64,000 bases of DNA, from NCBI GenBank assembly GCA_963969365.1, contig OZ017748.1, positions 3,531,001 to 3,595,000 on the forward strand, given 5' to 3'. The position numbers and the translations under genes were made by a program. Shown here piece after piece: positions 12,801 to 25,930 of the stretch. Position 1 is the first letter of the stretch. The number at the start of each line of letters is the position of its first letter. Source of the stretch: Asterochloris sp. CNOR1. Its lineage: Eukaryota > Chlorophyta > Trebouxiophyceae > Trebouxiales > Trebouxiaceae. Under the pieces are notes generated by a model. It saw only the letters and a program-made list of their open reading frames with translations. It was not told the DNA's origin and ran no database searches.

Positions 12801-12914
12801 CGAGGTTGTCGAGGAGTGGGTCCTGGGCCTTTCTGGGGCGGTGTCGGTGCCAGGTCCTGGGCTCAGGCAAAAGCTTTGTGTAGCCAAGCCGTCAACATGA
12901 AACCTGGTCAGCCC
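9691..12914 (+). repeat. 5S unit 4 (3224 bp)
   Basis: The best example of the consensus: I noticed no private variant. Embedded frame at 10838-11710. AAAAC form of the common A/G site. Confidence 0.9.
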
Positions 12915-13034
12915 ATGCTACGGTCATACCATCCAGAATAACCCCGTTCTCGTCCGATCACGGAAGGCAAACTGGATTGGGCCAGATCAGTACTACGTTG
13001 GGTGACCACGCGGGAATATCTGGTGCTGTAGCGT
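12915..13034 (+). rRNA. 5S ribosomal RNA, copy 5
   Basis: 120 nt, identical by eye to copy 1. Confidence 0.95.
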
Positions 13035-16000
13035 TTTGCTCTTGACAGAGTGGGGTGGGGGGCCCTGCAAGGTGCACTTTGGCCATTGGCCCTGTTCCCG
13101 GGGCCAGGGTGAAGGGAGAGGAAGTGGCCAGCAATCTTCAGGGTATGGTTCCTCACAGGTGCAAGCGTCTGAGAGGGTGTCGTCGGCTGCACGAGGTTGG
13201 AGGAGAAGGCCGCCGGCGCAGAGACAGAGGAGGCTTGGCTGGGCACCTGCAGCGCTCCCACTCTTCCACCTCTATGACTTGCGGCGGCGCTGTGTGACAG
13301 TGCCAGCCGCTCGGGGATCATGTTTTCAGAGCCCATGTCTGGCCAGAGCTGAGCCGCAGCAGGGGCTCAAGGCAGCCCCCGACTTGCGGTGTCAGGCGGC
13401 TGGCAGGGGAGAGAGGGCGCCCAGGTGTGCAGCTGCCCAGGCAGGGCTGCGGGGGCAGTCACAGCATACGTGAGGCTGCTGTTGCAGCACCAGAGGCAGG
13501 GTGTCGACTCACAGGGCAGCCAAGCACTGCCCACACAAGGCAAGCTGTGGCCACCAGAGGCTGTGCCACAGCCGGCTCAGCCCGCCTTCACCAACCAGGG
13601 AGACAGCACACCAGGGGAGTCTGCCAGCAGCCAGCCGCCCGCTGCTGTTGCTGCACAACCCGGCACTGCAGTCCTGCAAGGGGCTGAAGAAGCACTGGAT
13701 ATCACAATCGCCCTGCTGGGCAGCACTTCTCAGCCAGAGCAGTTGGTGGACCAGCGGCTGGCCACAGGGCAGGCTCTTGGGACCGCAGGTGAGGTGCTGT
13801 TCTGCTCTTGTATGGCCTGGCAGCTGCCATGCAACATGAAGCACAAGACTGTGCCCTTGCTGCCAACCTGACACGAGCGCAATGGTGTCAAGGCCACCCA
13901 CAGTCTTGCTGTCTGCTGACATCAAGGTGACTTCCCAGGGCAGTGCCATTTGGCTCCTGCTGCAATGCCTGCTGGGCTGCTCGTGGAGGTCACGTCTGAG
14001 CAGGCTGCTGTACGGACACGGGGCGTGAGGGCCTGGGCACTGGTAGTCCGCCTTCTGGAGGATGACTCTGCGGAGGCAAGCGAGCTCAAGTCAACTTTGC
14101 GCTGGTGTCCTGCACTTGCTGAGCCAGTGTGCTGCGTCTTGTGAGCCATGTTACCTCTGTAGGAGGACAAACAAGAACTGCTCTGAGCTCTGGAAAGTGA
14201 CCAGGCTCATTGGGGGCCTGAGCTCCACTGGTTCCGTCTGCTTGCGCTCCAGTGCTGCCAGCCTGCATCTCAGGTCCACTCTTTCCTTGAGCTTGCCATG
14301 CAGCCACCTCATCTGCCTTTTCACCTCCAAGCATGTCGTTCAGGTGCGCAGTGCAGCAGCAGCCACTGCCGGCGCAGCACTTGAGCAGCTGCGAGTGCCA
14401 TCAGCCGCTGCCGCAATCCACGTGGAGCATGCTCTGCGCCTGGCAGTGCAGCTGGTGGGCGCTTGTGCACCGCACTGCGCTGCAGCATGGCAGCAGCTGA
14501 TGGACTGGGTGTTGCCAACAGGTCAGGTGCTGCCAGATCACGGTGCTCTGCACGTGGTGTCGGCTGCCTCTGCCGCGGCTGCTGAGGGCAGCAGCAATGG
14601 GGTGCCAACCCCTGCAGCCGGAAGGAGCGCTGCTGGCAGCACCTGTCAGCAGCTGGGTGCCGCTGTGAGGGCCAGCGGCCGAGTGTTCGACCATGAGGCA
14701 GACAATCAGCATGAGGAGCCCCTGCTGCTAGCACAGCTGGCTCCACAGCAGCTGGTGGAGGCTGCTCAGCAGGCGCCTGTGAGCACCGGCTCTGACGGTG
14801 GCAGTTCTGAAGTAGGACCTTGCTCAGCTGAGAGCAGAAGCGAAGGACTGAACCTTGCGATCGGCCCCTTCCTGGAGCACACGCTTCTGTCCTTGCCCAG
14901 GATCTCATCGTCTAGTCATGCTGCAAGCTCATGAAACACACTGCTCTCTGCATCAGCCACCGTCAGAGCTGTGCTGGCCCTCCAGTTTTGAGCACTGGCC
15001 ACACGTTCAACGTGCGCAGTGGAGAGGTGGAGCAAAGCCACAGCTCTGAAGACAAAACGTCGGAGGCCCCTCTTGGGCACAGCCCAAGAAGGCCATCCCG
15101 GATCTCAGGGCCACCAGGCGGCACAGCAAGGCGTGAACACCCCATCCAGGCAGCGCCTTGGTACCGTCAGACAGGTGGCACTGCGGGAGATGCCTCAACG
15201 CCTCGAAGTACAGGAGCTGAGGCAGCTTCACACCATGCTGCCTCTGACTGCTCGACGCATCTGTACCTGCCTGACGCCTCTGCTTGGCGTTCTACGACTG
15301 TATGAAAGAGGCAGCAAGACGACTCAGGACTGTGCACACCACCTGACTCTGCTGTCCAGACCCTGTGTTGGGGTGCAGCCACCACGGAGTCGAAGTCGCA
15401 CCGGGCCATTGTAGTGTGGGGCTCAAGGGAAGCAGCTCCGCGCTGATGGTGGATTTGTGTCGCTTCCTTTCTGCATGCAGTGCGGGGCATGACGCAGACA
15501 GGCTGTAGTCAGTCGGGGAGTCGTCTCCTGGCGCCCCTGCTCCTCACAACCTGCCAGGCCGGTGGAGGGCGGAGCCGCTTGGTAGGGCCATCAGCAGCCT
15601 TCGTCTCCCACAGGCCCCAGCCCCAGATGGCTCCTGTGAGATGCCTGAGCAACCCGCCTGGAAGCGCCCTGATCGTGTGGCCGCCACCGGTGCGGCCCAA
15701 CCTGCTGTCACGAGCAGCATCCGCTGTCATTTCAGCGTGGCGCGGACCAACTTGGCTCGCCGAACGCCAGCGACACGCCCCGTCTTGTAGCTGAGCTCAG
15801 CAGAGCGGCAGCGGTCGCAGACCGGTGCAGGCCTGCTGCGTTTGGTGCCTTGGCTGATGTTGGTCGGCCTGGTGTGTCTCCACCACTCCCAACGGGCTTG
15901 GTCGACGTCTCCTTAGCAACAGACTGGGTGGTGTCGACTCGTCCCCTGATGACAGGCGCAGTCGTATGAGCACCTCATGGTGGAGACCTCAGGCCCTGCA

Positions 16001-16138
16001 CATCTATGACCTTGTCAGGACCTCCGAGGTTGTCGAGGAGTGGGTCCTGGGCCTTTCTGGGGCGGTGTCGGTGCCAGGTCCTGGGCTCAGGCAAAAGCTT
16101 TGTGTAGCCAAGCCGTCAACATGAAACCTGGTCAGCCC
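12915..16138 (+). repeat. 5S unit 5 (3224 bp)
   Basis: Standard length, embedded frame at 14062-14934. First unit with the AAGAC form (near 15050), shared with units 6 and 8 to 15 but not with unit 7. Confidence 0.9.
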
Positions 16139-16258
16139 ATGCTACGGTCATACCATCCAGAATAACCCCGTTCTCGTCCGATCACGGAAGGCAAACTGGA
16201 TTGGGCCAGATCAGTACTACGTTGGGTGACCACGCGGGAATATCTGGTGCTGTAGCGT
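16139..16258 (+). rRNA. 5S ribosomal RNA, copy 6
   Basis: 120 nt, identical by eye to copy 1. Confidence 0.95.
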
Positions 16259-19200
16259 TTTGCTCTTGACAGAGTGGGGTGGGGGGCCCTGCAAGGTGCA
16301 CTTTGGCCATTGGCCCTGTTCCCGGGGCCAGGGTGAAGGGAGAGGAAGTGGCCAGCAATCTTCAGGGTATGGTTCCTCACAGGTGCAAGCGTCTGAGAGG
16401 GTGTCGTCGGCTGCACGAGGTTGGAGGAGAAGGCCGCCGGCGCAGAGACAGAGGAGGCTTGGCTGGGCACCTGCAGCGCTCCCACTCTTCCACCTCTATG
16501 ACTTGCGGCGGCGCTGTGTGACAGTGCCAGCCGCTCGGGGATCATGTTTTCAGAGCCCATGTCTGGCCAGAGCTGAGCCGCAGCAGGGGCTCAAGGCAGC
16601 CCCCGACTTGCGGTGTCAGGCGGCTGGCAGGGGAGAGAGGGCGCCCAGGTGTGCAGCTGCCCAGGCAGGGCTGCGGGGGCAGTCACAGCATACGTGAGGC
16701 TGCTGTTGCAGCACCAGAGGCAGGGTGTCGACTCACAGGGCAGCCAAGCACTGCCCACACAAGGCAAGCTGTGGCCACCAGAGGCTGTGCCACAGCCGGC
16801 TCAGCCCGCCTTCACCAACCAGGGAGACAGCACACCAGGGGAGTCTGCCAGCAGCCAGCCGCCCGCTGCTGTTGCTGCACAACCCGGCACTGCAGTCCTG
16901 CAAGGGGCTGAAGAAGCACTGGATATCACAATCGCCCTGCTGGGCAGCACTTCTCAGCCAGAGCAGTTGGTGGACCAGCGGCTGGCCACAGGGCAGGCTC
17001 TTGGGACCGCAGGTGAGGTGCTGTTCTGCTCTTGTATGGCCTGGCAGCTGCCATGCAACATGAAGCACAAGACTGTGCCCTTGCTGCCAACCTGACACGA
17101 GCGCAATGGTGTCAAGGCCACCCACAGTCTTGCTGTCTGCTGACATCAAGGTGACTTCCCAGGGCAGTGCCATTTGGCTCCTGCTGCAATGCCTGCTGGG
17201 CTGCTCGTGGAGGTCACGTCTGAGCAGGCTGCTGTACGGACACGGGGCGTGAGGGCCTGGGCACTGGTAGTCCGCCTTCTGGAGGATGACTCTGCGGAGG
17301 CAAGCGAGCTCAAGTCAACTTTGCGCTGGTGTCCTGCACTTGCTGAGCCAGTGTGCTGCGTCTTGTGAGCCATGTTACCTCTGTAGGAGGACAAACAAGA
17401 ACTGCTCTGAGCTCTGGAAAGTGACCAGGCTCATTGGGGGCCTGAGCTCCACTGGTTCCGTCTGCTTGCGCTCCAGTGCTGCCAGCCTGCATCTCAGGTC
17501 CACTCTTTCCTTGAGCTTGCCATGCAGCCACCTCATCTGCCTTTTCACCTCCAAGCATGTCGTTCAGGTGCGCAGTGCAGCAGCAGCCACTGCCGGCGCA
17601 GCACTTGAGCAGCTGCGAGTGCCATCAGCCGCTGCCGCAATCCACGTGGAGCATGCTCTGCGCCTGGCAGTGCAGCTGGTGGGCGCTTGTGCACCGCACT
17701 GCGCTGCAGCATGGCAGCAGCTGATGGACTGGGTGTTGCCAACAGGTCAGGTGCTGCCAGATCACGGTGCTCTGCACGTGGTGTCGGCTGCCTCTGCCGC
17801 GGCTGCTGAGGGCAGCAGCAATGGGGTGCCAACCCCTGCAGCCGGAAGGAGCGCTGCTGGCAGCACCTGTCAGCAGCTGGGTGCCGCTGTGAGGGCCAGC
17901 GGCCGAGTGTTCGACCATGAGGCAGACAATCAGCATGAGGAGCCCCTGCTGCTAGCACAGCTGGCTCCACAGCAGCTGGTGGAGGCTGCTCAGCAGGCGC
18001 CTGTGAGCACCGGCTCTGACGGTGGCAGTTCTGAAGTAGGACCTTGCTCAGCTGAGAGCAGAAGCGAAGGACTGAACCTTGCGATCGGCCCCTTCCTGGA
18101 GCACACGCTTCTGTCCTTGCCCAGGATCTCATCGTCTAGTCATGCTGCAAGCTCATGAAACACACTGCTCTCTGCATCAGCCACCGTCAGAGCTGTGCTG
18201 GCCCTCCAGTTTTGAGCACTGGCCACACGTTCAACGTGCGCAGTGGAGAGGTGGAGCAAAGCCACAGCTCTGAAGACAAAACGTCGGAGGCCCCTCTTGG
18301 GCACAGCCCAAGAAGGCCATCCCGGATCTCAGGGCCACCAGGCGGCACAGCAAGGCGTGAACACCCCATCCAGGCAGCGCCTTGGTACCGTCAGACAGGT
18401 GGCACTGCGGGAGATGCCTCAACGCCTCGAAGTACAGGAGCTGAGGCAGCTTCACACCATGCTGCCTCTGACTGCTCGACGCATCTGTACCTGCCTGACG
18501 CCTCTGCTTGGCGTTCTACGACTGTATGAAAGAGGCAGCAAGACGACTCAGGACTGTGCACACCACCTGACTCTGCTGTCCAGACCCTGTGTTGGGGTGC
18601 AGCCACCACGGAGTCGAAGTCGCACCGGGCCATTGTAGTGTGGGGCTCAAGGGAAGCAGCTCCGCGCTGATGGTGGATTTGTGTCGCTTCCTTTCTGCAT
18701 GCAGTGCGGGGCATGACGCAGACAGGCTGTAGTCAGTCGGGGAGTCGTCTCCTGGCGCCCCTGCTCCTCACAACCTGCCAGGCCGGTGGAGGGCGGAGCC
18801 GCTTGGTAGGGCCATCAGCAGCCTTCGTCTCCCACAGGCCCCAGCCCCAGATGGCTCCTGTGAGATGCCTGAGCAACCCGCCTGGAAGCGCCCTGATCGT
18901 GTGGCCGCCACCGGTGCGGCCCAACCTGCTGTCACGAGCAGCATCCGCTGTCATTTCAGCGTGGCGCGGACCAACTTGGCTCGCCGAACGCCAGCGACAC
19001 GCCCCGTCTTGTAGCTGAGCTCAGCAGAGCGGCAGCGGTCGCAGACCGGTGCAGGCCTGCTGCGTTTGGTGCCTTGGCTGATGTTGGTCGGCCTGGTGTG
19101 TCTCCACCACTCCCAACGGGCTTGGTCGACGTCTCCTTAGCAACAGACTGGGTGGTGTCGACTCGTCCCCTGATGACAGGCGCAGTCGTATGAGCACCTC

Positions 19201-19362
19201 ATGGTGGAGACCTCAGGCCCTGCACATCTATGACCTTGTCAGGACCTCCGAGGTTGTCGAGGAGTGGGTCCTGGGCCTTTCTGGGGCGGTGTCGGTGCCA
19301 GGTCCTGGGCTCAGGCAAAAGCTTTGTGTAGCCAAGCCGTCAACATGAAACCTGGTCAGCCC
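16139..19362 (+). repeat. 5S unit 6 (3224 bp)
   Basis: Standard length, embedded frame at 17286-18158, AAGAC form. I found no difference from unit 5. Confidence 0.9.
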
Positions 19363-19482
19363 ATGCTACGGTCATACCATCCAGAATAACCCCGTTCTCG
19401 TCCGATCACGGAAGGCAAACTGGATTGGGCCAGATCAGTACTACGTTGGGTGACCACGCGGGAATATCTGGTGCTGTAGCGT
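19363..19482 (+). rRNA. 5S ribosomal RNA, copy 7
   Basis: 120 nt, identical by eye to copy 1. Confidence 0.95.
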
Positions 19483-22400
19483 TTTGCTCTTGACAGAGTG
19501 GGGTGGGGGGCCCTGCAAGGTGCACTTTGGCCATTGGCCCTGTTCCCGGGGCCAGGGTGAAGGGAGAGGAAGTGGCCAGCAATCTTCAGGGTATGGTTCC
19601 TCACAGGTGCAAGCGTCTGAGAGGGTGTCGTCGGCTGCACGAGGTTGGAGGAGAAGGCCGCCGGCGCAGAGACAGAGGAGGCTTGGCTGGGCACCTGCAG
19701 CGCTCCCACTCTTCCACCTCTATGACTTGCGGCGGCGCTGTGTGACAGTGCCAGCCGCTCGGGGATCATGTTTTCAGAGCCCATGTCTGGCCAGAGCTGA
19801 GCCGCAGCAGGGGCTCAAGGCAGCCCCCGACTTGCGGTGTCAGGCGGCTGGCAGGGGAGAGAGGGCGCCCAGGTGTGCAGCTGCCCAGGCAGGGCTGCGG
19901 GGGCAGTCACAGCATACGTGAGGCTGCTGTTGCAGCACCAGAGGCAGGGTGTCGACTCACAGGGCAGCCAAGCACTGCCCACACAAGGCAAGCTGTGGCC
20001 ACCAGAGGCTGTGCCACAGCCGGCTCAGCCCGCCTTCACCAACCAGGGAGACAGCACACCAGGGGAGTCTGCCAGCAGCCAGCCGCCCGCTGCTGTTGCT
20101 GCACAACCCGGCACTGCAGTCCTGCAAGGGGCTGAAGAAGCACTGGATATCACAATCGCCCTGCTGGGCAGCACTTCTCAGCCAGAGCAGTTGGTGGACC
20201 AGCGGCTGGCCACAGGGCAGGCTCTTGGGACCGCAGGTGAGGTGCTGTTCTGCTCTTGTATGGCCTGGCAGCTGCCATGCAACATGAAGCACAAGACTGT
20301 GCCCTTGCTGCCAACCTGACACGAGCGCAATGGTGTCAAGGCCACCCACAGTCTTGCTGTCTGCTGACATCAAGGTGACTTCCCAGGGCAGTGCCATTTG
20401 GCTCCTGCTGCAATGCCTGCTGGGCTGCTCGTGGAGGTCACGTCTGAGCAGGCTGCTGTACGGACACGGGGCGTGAGGGCCTGGGCACTGGTAGTCCGCC
20501 TTCTGGAGGATGACTCTGCGGAGGCAAGCGAGCTCAAGTCAACTTTGCGCTGGTGTCCTGCACTTGCTGAGCCAGTGTGCTGCGTCTTGTGAGCCATGTT
20601 ACCTCTGTAGGAGGACAAACAAGAACTGCTCTGAGCTCTGGAAAGTGACCAGGCTCATTGGGGGCCTGAGCTCCACTGGTTCCGTCTGCTTGCGCTCCAG
20701 TGCTGCCAGCCTGCATCTCAGGTCCACTCTTTCCTTGAGCTTGCCATGCAGCCACCTCATCTGCCTTTTCACCTCCAAGCATGTCGTTCAGGTGCGCAGT
20801 GCAGCAGCAGCCACTGCCGGCGCAGCACTTGAGCAGCTGCGAGTGCCATCAGCCGCTGCCGCAATCCACGTGGAGCATGCTCTGCGCCTGGCAGTGCAGC
20901 TGGTGGGCGCTTGTGCACCGCACTGCGCTGCAGCATGGCAGCAGCTGATGGACTGGGTGTTGCCAACAGGTCAGGTGCTGCCAGATCACGGTGCTCTGCA
21001 CGTGGTGTCGGCTGCCTCTGCCGCGGCTGCTGAGGGCAGCAGCAATGGGGTGCCAACCCCTGCAGCCGGAAGGAGCGCTGCTGGCAGCACCTGTCAGCAG
21101 CTGGGTGCCGCTGTGAGGGCCAGCGGCCGAGTGTTCGACCATGAGGCAGACAATCAGCATGAGGAGCCCCTGCTGCTAGCACAGCTGGCTCCACAGCAGC
21201 TGGTGGAGGCTGCTCAGCAGGCGCCTGTGAGCACCGGCTCTGACGGTGGCAGTTCTGAAGTAGGACCTTGCTCAGCTGAGAGCAGAAGCGAAGGACTGAA
21301 CCTTGCGATCGGCCCCTTCCTGGAGCACACGCTTCTGTCCTTGCCCAGGATCTCATCGTCTAGTCATGCTGCAAGCTCATGAAACACACTGCTCTCTGCA
21401 TCAGCCACCGTCAGAGCTGTGCTGGCCCTCCAGTTTTGAGCACTGGCCACACGTTCAACGTGCGCAGTGGAGAGGTGGAGCAAAGCCACAGCTCTGAAAA
21501 CAAAACGTCGGAGGCCCCTCTTGGGCACAGCCCAAGAAGGCCATCCCGGATCTCAGGGCCACCAGGCGGCACAGCAAGGCGTGAACACCCCATCCAGGCA
21601 GCGCCTTGGTACCGTCAGACAGGTGGCACTGCGGGAGATGCCTCAACGCCTCGAAGTACAGGAGCTGAGGCAGCTTCACACCATGCTGCCTCTGACTGCT
21701 CGACGCATCTGTACCTGCCTGACGCCTCTGCTTGGCGTTCTACGACTGTATGAAAGAGGCAGCAAGACGACTCAGGACTGTGCACACCACCTGACTCTGC
21801 TGTCCAGACCCTGTGTTGGGGTGCAGCCACCACGGAGTCGAAGTCGCACCGGGCCATTGTAGTGTGGGGCTCAAGGGAAGCAGCTCCGCGCTGATGGTGG
21901 ATTTGTGTCGCTTCCTTTCTGCATGCAGTGCGGGGCATGACGCAGACAGGCTGTAGTCAGTCGGGGAGTCGTCTCCTGGCGCCCCTGCTCCTCACAACCT
22001 GCCAGGCCGGTGGAGGGCGGAGCCGCTTGGTAGGGCCATCAGCAGCCTTCGTCTCCCACAGGCCCCAGCCCCAGATGGCTCCTGTGAGATGCCTGAGCAA
22101 CCCGCCTGGAAGCGCCCTGATCGTGTGGCCGCCACCGGTGCGGCCCAACCTGCTGTCACGAGCAGCATCCGCTGTCATTTCAGCGTGGCGCGGACCAACT
22201 TGGCTCGCCGAACGCCAGCGACACGCCCCGTCTTGTAGCTGAGCTCAGCAGAGCGGCAGCGGTCGCAGACCGGTGCAGGCCTGCTGCGTTTGGTGCCTTG
22301 GCTGATGTTGGTCGGCCTGGTGTGTCTCCACCACTCCCAACGGGCTTGGTCGACGTCTCCTTAGCAACAGACTGGGTGGTGTCGACTCGTCCCCTGATGA

Positions 22401-22586
22401 CAGGCGCAGTCGTATGAGCACCTCATGGTGGAGACCTCAGGCCCTGCACATCTATGACCTTGTCAGGACCTCCGAGGTTGTCGAGGAGTGGGTCCTGGGC
22501 CTTTCTGGGGCGGTGTCGGTGCCAGGTCCTGGGCTCAGGCAAAAGCTTTGTGTAGCCAAGCCGTCAACATGAAACCTGGTCAGCCC
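19363..22586 (+). repeat. 5S unit 7 (3224 bp)
   Basis: Standard length, embedded frame at 20510-21382. It returns to the AAAAC form of units 1 to 4 although it lies between AAGAC units. Confidence 0.9.
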
Positions 22587-22706
22587 ATGCTACGGTCATA
22601 CCATCCAGAATAACCCCGTTCTCGTCCGATCACGGAAGGCAAACTGGATTGGGCCAGATCAGTACTACGTTGGGTGACCACGCGGGAATATCTGGTGCTG
22701 TAGCGT
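22587..22706 (+). rRNA. 5S ribosomal RNA, copy 8
   Basis: 120 nt, identical by eye to copy 1. Confidence 0.95.
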
Positions 22707-25700
22707 TTTGCTCTTGACAGAGTGGGGTGGGGGGCCCTGCAAGGTGCACTTTGGCCATTGGCCCTGTTCCCGGGGCCAGGGTGAAGGGAGAGGAAGTGGC
22801 CAGCAATCTTCAGGGTATGGTTCCTCACAGGTGCAAGCGTCTGAGAGGGTGTCGTCGGCTGCACGAGGTTGGAGGAGAAGGCCGCCGGCGCAGAGACAGA
22901 GGAGGCTTGGCTGGGCACCTGCAGCGCTCCCACTCTTCCACCTCTATGACTTGCGGCGGCGCTGTGTGACAGTGCCAGCCGCTCGGGGATCATGTTTTCA
23001 GAGCCCATGTCTGGCCAGAGCTGAGCCGCAGCAGGGGCTCAAGGCAGCCCCCGACTTGCGGTGTCAGGCGGCTGGCAGGGGAGAGAGGGCGCCCAGGTGT
23101 GCAGCTGCCCAGGCAGGGCTGCGGGGGCAGTCACAGCATACGTGAGGCTGCTGTTGCAGCACCAGAGGCAGGGTGTCGACTCACAGGGCAGCCAAGCACT
23201 GCCCACACAAGGCAAGCTGTGGCCACCAGAGGCTGTGCCACAGCCGGCTCAGCCCGCCTTCACCAACCAGGGAGACAGCACACCAGGGGAGTCTGCCAGC
23301 AGCCAGCCGCCCGCTGCTGTTGCTGCACAACCCGGCACTGCAGTCCTGCAAGGGGCTGAAGAAGCACTGGATATCACAATCGCCCTGCTGGGCAGCACTT
23401 CTCAGCCAGAGCAGTTGGTGGACCAGCGGCTGGCCACAGGGCAGGCTCTTGGGACCGCAGGTGAGGTGCTGTTCTGCTCTTGTATGGCCTGGCAGCTGCC
23501 ATGCAACATGAAGCACAAGACTGTACCCTTGCTGCCAACCTGACACGAGCGCAATGGTGTCAAGGCCACCCACAGTCTTGCTGTCTGCTGACATCAAGGT
23601 GACTTCCCAGGGCAGTGCCATTTGGCTCCTGCTGCAATGCCTGCTGGGCTGCTCGTGGAGGTCACGTCTGAGCAGGCTGCTGTACGGACACGGGGCGTGA
23701 GGGCCTGGGCACTGGTAGTCCGCCTTCTGGAGGATGACTCTGCGGAGGCAAGCGAGCTCAAGTCAACTTTGCGCTGGTGTCCTGCACTTGCTGAGCCAGT
23801 GTGCTGCGTCTTGTGAGCCATGTTACCTCTGTAGGAGGACAAACAAGAACTGCTCTGAGCTCTGGAAAGTGACCAGGCTCATTGGGGGCCTGAGCTCCAC
23901 TGGTTCCGTCTGCTTGCGCTCCAGTGCTGCCAGCCTGCATCTCAGGTCCACTCTTTCCTTGAGCTTGCCATGCAGCCACCTCATCTGCCTTTTCACCTCC
24001 AAGCATGTCGTTCAGGTGCGCAGTGCAGCAGCAGCCACTGCCGGCGCAGCACTTGAGCAGCTGCGAGTGCCATCAGCCGCTGCCGCAATCCACGTGGAGC
24101 ATGCTCTGCGCCTGGCAGTGCAGCTGGTGGGCGCTTGTGCACCGCACTGCGCTGCAGCATGGCAGCAGCTGATGGACTGGGTGTTGCCAACAGGTCAGGT
24201 GCTGCCAGATCACGGTGCTCTGCACGTGGTGTCGGCTGCCTCTGCCGCGGCTGCTGAGGGCAGCAGCAATGGGGTGCCAACCCCTGCAGCCGGAAGGAGC
24301 GCTGCTGGCAGCACCTGTCAGCAGCTGGGTGCCGCTGTGAGGGCTCGCGGCCGAGTGTTCGACCATGAGGCAGACAATCAGCATGAGGAGCCCCTGCTGC
24401 TAGCACAGCTGGCTCCACAGCAGCTGGTGGAGGCTGCTCAGCAGGCGCCTGTGAGCACCGGCTCTGACGGTGGCAGTTCTGAAGTAGGACCTTGCTCAGC
24501 TGAGAGCAGAAGCGAAGGACTGAACCTTGCGATCGGCCCCTTCCTGGAGCACACGCTTCTGTCCTTGCCCAGGATCTCATCGTCTAGTCATGCTGCAAGC
24601 TCATGAAACACACTGCTCTCTGCATCAGCCACCGTCAGAGCTGTGCTGGCCCTCCAGTTTTGAGCACTGGCCACACGTTCAACGTGCGCAGTGGAGAGGT
24701 GGAGCAAAGCCACAGCTCTGAAGACAAAACGTCGGAGGCCCCTCTTGGGCACAGCCCAAGAAGGCCATCCCGGATCTCAGGGCCACCAGGCGGCACAGCA
24801 AGGCGTGAACACCCCATCCAGGCAGCGCCTTGGTACCGTCAGACAGGTGGCACTGCGGGAGATGCCTCAACGCCTCGAAGTACAGGAGCTGAGGCAGCTT
24901 CACACCATGCTGCCTCTGACTGCTCGACGCATCTGTACCTGCCTGACGCCTCTGCTTGGCGTTCTACGACTGTATGAAAGAGGCAGCAAGACGACTCAGG
25001 ACTGTGCACACCACCTGACTCTGCTGTCCAGACCCTGTGTTGGGGTGCAGCCACCACGGAGTCGAAGTCGCACCGGGCCATTGTAGTGTGGGGCTCAAGG
25101 GAAGCAGCTCCGCGCTGATGGTGGATTTGTGTCGCTTCCTTTCTGCATGCAGTGCGGGGCATGACGCAGACAGGCTGTAGTCAGTCGGGGAGTCGTCTCC
25201 TGGCGCCCCTGCTCCTCACAACCTGCCAGGCCGGTGGAGGGCGGAGCCGCTTGGTAGGGCCATCAGCAGCCTTCGTCTCCCACAGGCCCCAGCCCCAGAT
25301 GGCTCCTGTGAGATGCCTGAGCAACCCGCCTGGAAGCGCCCTGATCGTGTGGCCGCCACCGGTGCGGCCCAACCTGCTGTCACGAGCAGCATCCGCTGTC
25401 ATTTCAGCGTGGCGCGGACCAACTTGGCTCGCCGAACGCCAGCGACACGCCCCGTCTTGTAGCTGAGCTCAGCAGAGCGGCAGCGGTCGCAGACCGGTGC
25501 AGGCCTGCTGCGTTTGGTGCCTTGGCTGATGTTGGTCGGCCTGGTGTGTCTCCACCACTCCCAACGGGCTTGGTCGACGTCTCCTTAGCAACAGACTGGG
25601 TGGTGTCGACTCGTCCCCTGATGACAGGCGCAGTCGTATGAGCACCTCATGGTGGAGACCTCAGGCCCTGCACATCTATGACCTTGTCAGGACCTCCGAG

Positions 25701-25810
25701 GTTGTCGAGGAGTGGGTCCTGGGCCTTTCTGGGGCGGTGTCGGTGCCAGGTCCTGGGCTCAGGCAAAAGCTTTGTGTAGCCAAGCCGTCAACATGAAACC
25801 TGGTCAGCCC
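22587..25810 (+). repeat. 5S unit 8 (3224 bp)
   Basis: Standard length, embedded frame at 23734-24606. It has a two-base change at 24344-24345 (GGCTCGCGG for GGCCAGCGG) shared with units 14 and 15, and A at 23525 shared with units 13, 14 and 16. Confidence 0.9.
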
Positions 25811-25930
25811 ATGCTACGGTCATACCATCCAGAATAACCCCGTTCTCGTCCGATCACGGAAGGCAAACTGGATTGGGCCAGATCAGTACTACGTTGGGTG
25901 ACCACGCGGGAATATCTGGTGCTGTAGCGT
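25811..25930 (+). rRNA. 5S ribosomal RNA, copy 9
   Basis: 120 nt, identical by eye to copy 1. Confidence 0.95.
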